Below are positions 62,116-64,000 of a DNA stretch of 64,000 nt, piece by piece. The notes under the pieces are model-generated. The model worked only from the letters and a program-made list of their open reading frames with translations, was not told the DNA's origin and searched no databases. The stretch's first letter is position 1. Each line of letters starts with the position of its first letter. The stretch is taken from contig JBFICW010000004.1 of the NCBI GenBank assembly GCA_041581635.1, positions 1-64,000 of the forward strand, in the 5' to 3' direction. Made by a program: the position numbers and the translations under genes. This DNA is from Porticoccus sp041581635. Lineage in GTDB: Bacteria > Pseudomonadota > Gammaproteobacteria > Pseudomonadales > Porticoccaceae.

Positions 62116-63345
62116 TTAAAAAAGAACCCGACAACGCATCGTGCCATCAATCTCTTTCAGGGCCTTTAGTGCAATATCGCTGTATTCAGCATCTACATCG
62201 AGCACCACATAGCCAACCTTTGCTGTGGTTTGCAGGTGTTGACCGCAAATGTTGATATTGTTATCGGAGAACACTTGGTTAATCGCCGTCATGATGCCGG
62301 GTACGTTATGATGGACGTGCAGCAGGCGGTGGGTTCCGGTATGGGGTGGCAGTGATACCTGCGGAAAATTAACCGCACTGATCGTCGTGCCGCTGTCGCT
62401 GTATCGAGCCAGTTTTTCAGCGACTTCCAGGCCAATATTCTCCTGTGCTTCCTGTGTCGAGCCACCAATATGTGGCGTCAGAATAACGTTGTCGAACTGC
62501 CTCAGGGGAGAGATGAATTCTTCCTGGTTAGATTTGGGTTCGGTGGGGAACACATCAATGGCTGCGCCGGCCAGATGTTTGCTTTCCAATAGTGCGCTCA
62601 AGGCATCAATATCAACGACTTGGCCGCGGGCAGCATTGATCAGAATACCCCCTTTTTTGATAGAGCCCAGTTCCTCTGATCCCATCATGTAGCGAGTGGC
62701 ATCGGTATCTGGTACATGGAGTGATACCACATCTGAGCTGCTTAGCAGCGCCTTGAGGCTGGGCACCTGTTCAGCATTGCCCAACGGTAATTTGGTGACA
62801 ACGTCGTAAAACTTGACTCGCATGCCCATGGATTCAGCCATCACGCTGATTTGGCTGCCGATATTTCCGTAGCCAATAATACCTAGGGTCTTACCGCGAA
62901 CTTCATAGGAGTCCGTAGCAGATTTGAGCCAGGTTCCACGATGAGCGGCAGCGCTTTTTTCGGGGATGCCTCGCATCAGCATAATGGTTTCGGCGATCAC
63001 CAGCTCTGCTACGCTTCGGGTGTTGGAGTAGGGCGCATTAAATACGACGACACCATGTTCGGTGGCCGCTTGAAGGTCAACCTGATTGGTGCCAATACAA
63101 AAGCACCCAACACCTATTAGCTTTTTGCCAGCTTCAAAGACCTTGCGGTTAAGTTGGGAGCGAGAGCGGATGCCCACAAAATGAAAATCCTTTATCTTGT
63201 CGACCAGTTCATCTTCTGGCAGGGCAGATTTCAGGTATTCCACATTGGTGTAACCCTCAGCTTTCAGGGTTGCTACGGCGGAAGGGTGAACCCCTTCTAA
63301 TAACAGGAATTTAATTTTGGCTTTGTCGAGGGAAAAGTTGACCAT
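62116..63345 (-). CDS. serA: D-3-phosphoglycerate dehydrogenase
   Basis: 409 aa (E. coli 410). NAD domain GIIGYGNIGSQISVMAESMG; substrate/catalytic VGIRSRSQLNRKV, INAARGQVVD, LTPHIGGSTQEAQENIG; C-terminal ACT domain (~340-409) with GIMTAINQVF, the serine-feedback site. The type also reduces 2-oxoglutarate to D-2-hydroxyglutarate, which its divergent neighbour would remove. Immediately upstream of its ATG are three copies of a 9-bp repeat. Confidence 0.96.
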   Translation of the reverse strand: MVNFSLDKAKIKFLLLEGVHPSAVATLKAEGYTNVEYLKSALPEDELVDKIKDFHFVGIRSRSQLNRKVFEAGKKLIGVGCFCIGTNQVDLQAATEHGVVVFNAPYSNTRSVAELVIAETIMLMRGIPEKSAAAHRGTWLKSATDSYEVRGKTLGIIGYGNIGSQISVMAESMGMRVKFYDVVTKLPLGNAEQVPSLKALLSSSDVVSLHVPDTDATRYMMGSEELGSIKKGGILINAARGQVVDIDALSALLESKHLAGAAIDVFPTEPKSNQEEFISPLRQFDNVILTPHIGGSTQEAQENIGLEVAEKLARYSDSGTTISAVNFPQVSLPPHTGTHRLLHVHHNVPGIMTAINQVFSDNNINICGQHLQTTAKVGYVVLDVDAEYSDIALKALKEIDGTMRCRVLF

Positions 63346-63346
63346 T

Positions 63347-63373
63347 TCTCTTGGATCTCTTGGGTCTCTTGGG
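63347..63373. repeat. Three tandem 9-bp repeats in the serA translation start region
   Basis: Units at 63347-63355, 63356-63364 and 63365-63373 read TCTCTTGGA, TCTCTTGGG, TCTCTTGGG on the plus strand. On the serA strand they give repeated CCAAGAGA ending 1 nt before the ATG, so each unit carries a weak Shine-Dalgarno-like AAGAGA. Confidence 0.85.
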
Positions 63374-63474
63374 TAGCTGCCTGGCTATAACTACCGTTTT
63401 GGCTATCTAAAAAAAAGGGCGGCTATGATAACATGCACGCCCCTTGATAACTGCCTTTTTTGGAGATGTTTAAG

Positions 63475-64000
63475 ATGGCAATTTCCGATGCCACTATTGA
63501 AAAGTTGCGCGATATTGTAGGCGATCAGCGAGTGCTGACGGACGATGGGGCTTTCCAGCAGTATGGTGTTGATCGCACCACTATTTGGCAGCCCGCACCG
63601 GGTGTTGTTGTACTGCCCGGCAGCACCGAAGAAGTTCAGGCAATCGTGCAGCTGGCCAACGCTGAAAACCTGGCTGTGGTGCCCTCTGGCGGGCGCACCG
63701 GGTTGAGTGGTGGTGCAGTAGCCATCAATGGCGAAATAGTCATTGTTATGGATCGCATGAAAAAGGTGGTGGAATTTAATGAAGTTGACCGCATCGTTAC
63801 GGTAGAAGCAGGGATGGTCACGCAGCAATTGCAGGAGTTTGCCGAGGAGCAGGGGTTGTTTTACCCGGTTGACTTTGCCTCCGCCGGTTCCAGCCAAATT
63901 GGCGGCAATATTGCGACCAATGCGGGAGGGATTAACGTGATTCGCTATGGCATGACACGCGATTGGGTGATGGGCTTGAAAGTGGTCGATGGCAACGGAA
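63475..64000 (+). CDS. FAD-binding oxidoreductase, D-2-hydroxyglutarate dehydrogenase/GlcD-like (3' end outside window)
   Basis: First 175 codons only. MAISDATIEKLRDIVG, then the FAD-binding type 4 (PCMH) domain: VLPGSTEEVQAIV, VPSGGRTGLSGGAV, VEAGM, and GSSQIGGNIATNAGG. GGAGAT precedes the ATG. In Pseudomonas a D-2-hydroxyglutarate dehydrogenase of this type sits beside serA and oxidises the by-product of SerA; the divergent pairing here indicates the same. D-lactate or glycolate dehydrogenase are the alternatives. Confidence 0.85.
   Translation, partial: MAISDATIEKLRDIVGDQRVLTDDGAFQQYGVDRTTIWQPAPGVVVLPGSTEEVQAIVQLANAENLAVVPSGGRTGLSGGAVAINGEIVIVMDRMKKVVEFNEVDRIVTVEAGMVTQQLQEFAEEQGLFYPVDFASAGSSQIGGNIATNAGGINVIRYGMTRDWVMGLKVVDGNG

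Noticed and set aside
1..64000. CRISPR array, prophage or insertion sequence
   Set aside because: No spaced direct repeats, transposase, integrase or phage structural genes were seen; repeats found are short and local.

Overview
The window is a chromosomal segment of a Gram-negative gammaproteobacterium. The evidence is sigma factors and cell-division genes of gammaproteobacterial type (rpoH, ftsYEX, slmA, rsd), outer-membrane/periplasm genes (dsbB, an FKBP lipoprotein, an RND pump), and gene blocks in the order seen in Pseudomonas and its marine relatives: metX-metW-DUF4426-rdgB-hemW, coaBC/algC/argB, rpmB-rpmG, ftsY-ftsE-ftsX-rpoH, and ArsR/methyltransferase regulator-tkt-epd-pgk-fba. A marine Pseudomonadales/Cellvibrionales-like bacterium (for example Spongiibacteraceae) is my inference. 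I saw no rRNA, tRNA, IS element, phage or CRISPR array.

Layout. 1-2.8 kb: a membrane-domain/disulfide-reductase fusion, cut by the left edge, followed by an ArsM-type arsenite methyltransferase. 2.8-8 kb (minus): methionine entry genes metX-metW with a DUF4426 protein, rdgB and hemW, then an exonuclease III-like gene. 8-14 kb: a secreted DUF4124 protein, then slmA, argB, a membrane-anchored AlgC and coaBC (minus). 14-19 kb: radC, rpmB-rpmG, a lone exbD, mutM, coaD, rsmD. 18-21.8 kb: ftsY-ftsE-ftsX-rpoH. 21.9-26 kb: DUF423, trmB, a universal stress protein, elbB, TIGR02444, FKBP. 26-32 kb: rsd, lrgB-lrgA, dsbB, a small secreted protein, a frameshifted HPP gene, acpH, gshA and a short upstream gene. 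32.3-37.5 kb: a decayed UDP-sugar dehydrogenase gene, an RND efflux pair and a DUF2721 protein.

37.5-47.6 kb is the main accessory block: a sigma-54 activator (AcxR-like) divergent from a clear -24/-12 promoter and acxABC, the three subunits of ATP-dependent acetone carboxylase (acetone + bicarbonate to acetoacetate). It is followed by a SecB-family chaperone and a gamma-glutamyltransferase without a signal peptide. The SecB homologue has lost residues aligned with the SecA-binding positions of E. coli SecB. It may be a private folding factor for this locus, and it is the most novel signal in the window.

47.7-53 kb (minus) is a S-adenosylmethionine-cycle operon: ArsR/methyltransferase regulator, metK, ahcY, metF, rsmE. 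A perfect 14+14 bp operator-like palindrome separates it from the divergent central-carbon genes tkt-epd-pgk-fba (53-58.6 kb). 58.6-60.8 kb holds three genes of unknown function. The right end has an alpha/beta hydrolase behind a perfect dyad, serA with a triplicated 9-bp repeat in its translation start region, and, divergent from serA, the start of a D-2-hydroxyglutarate dehydrogenase-like flavoprotein cut by the right edge.
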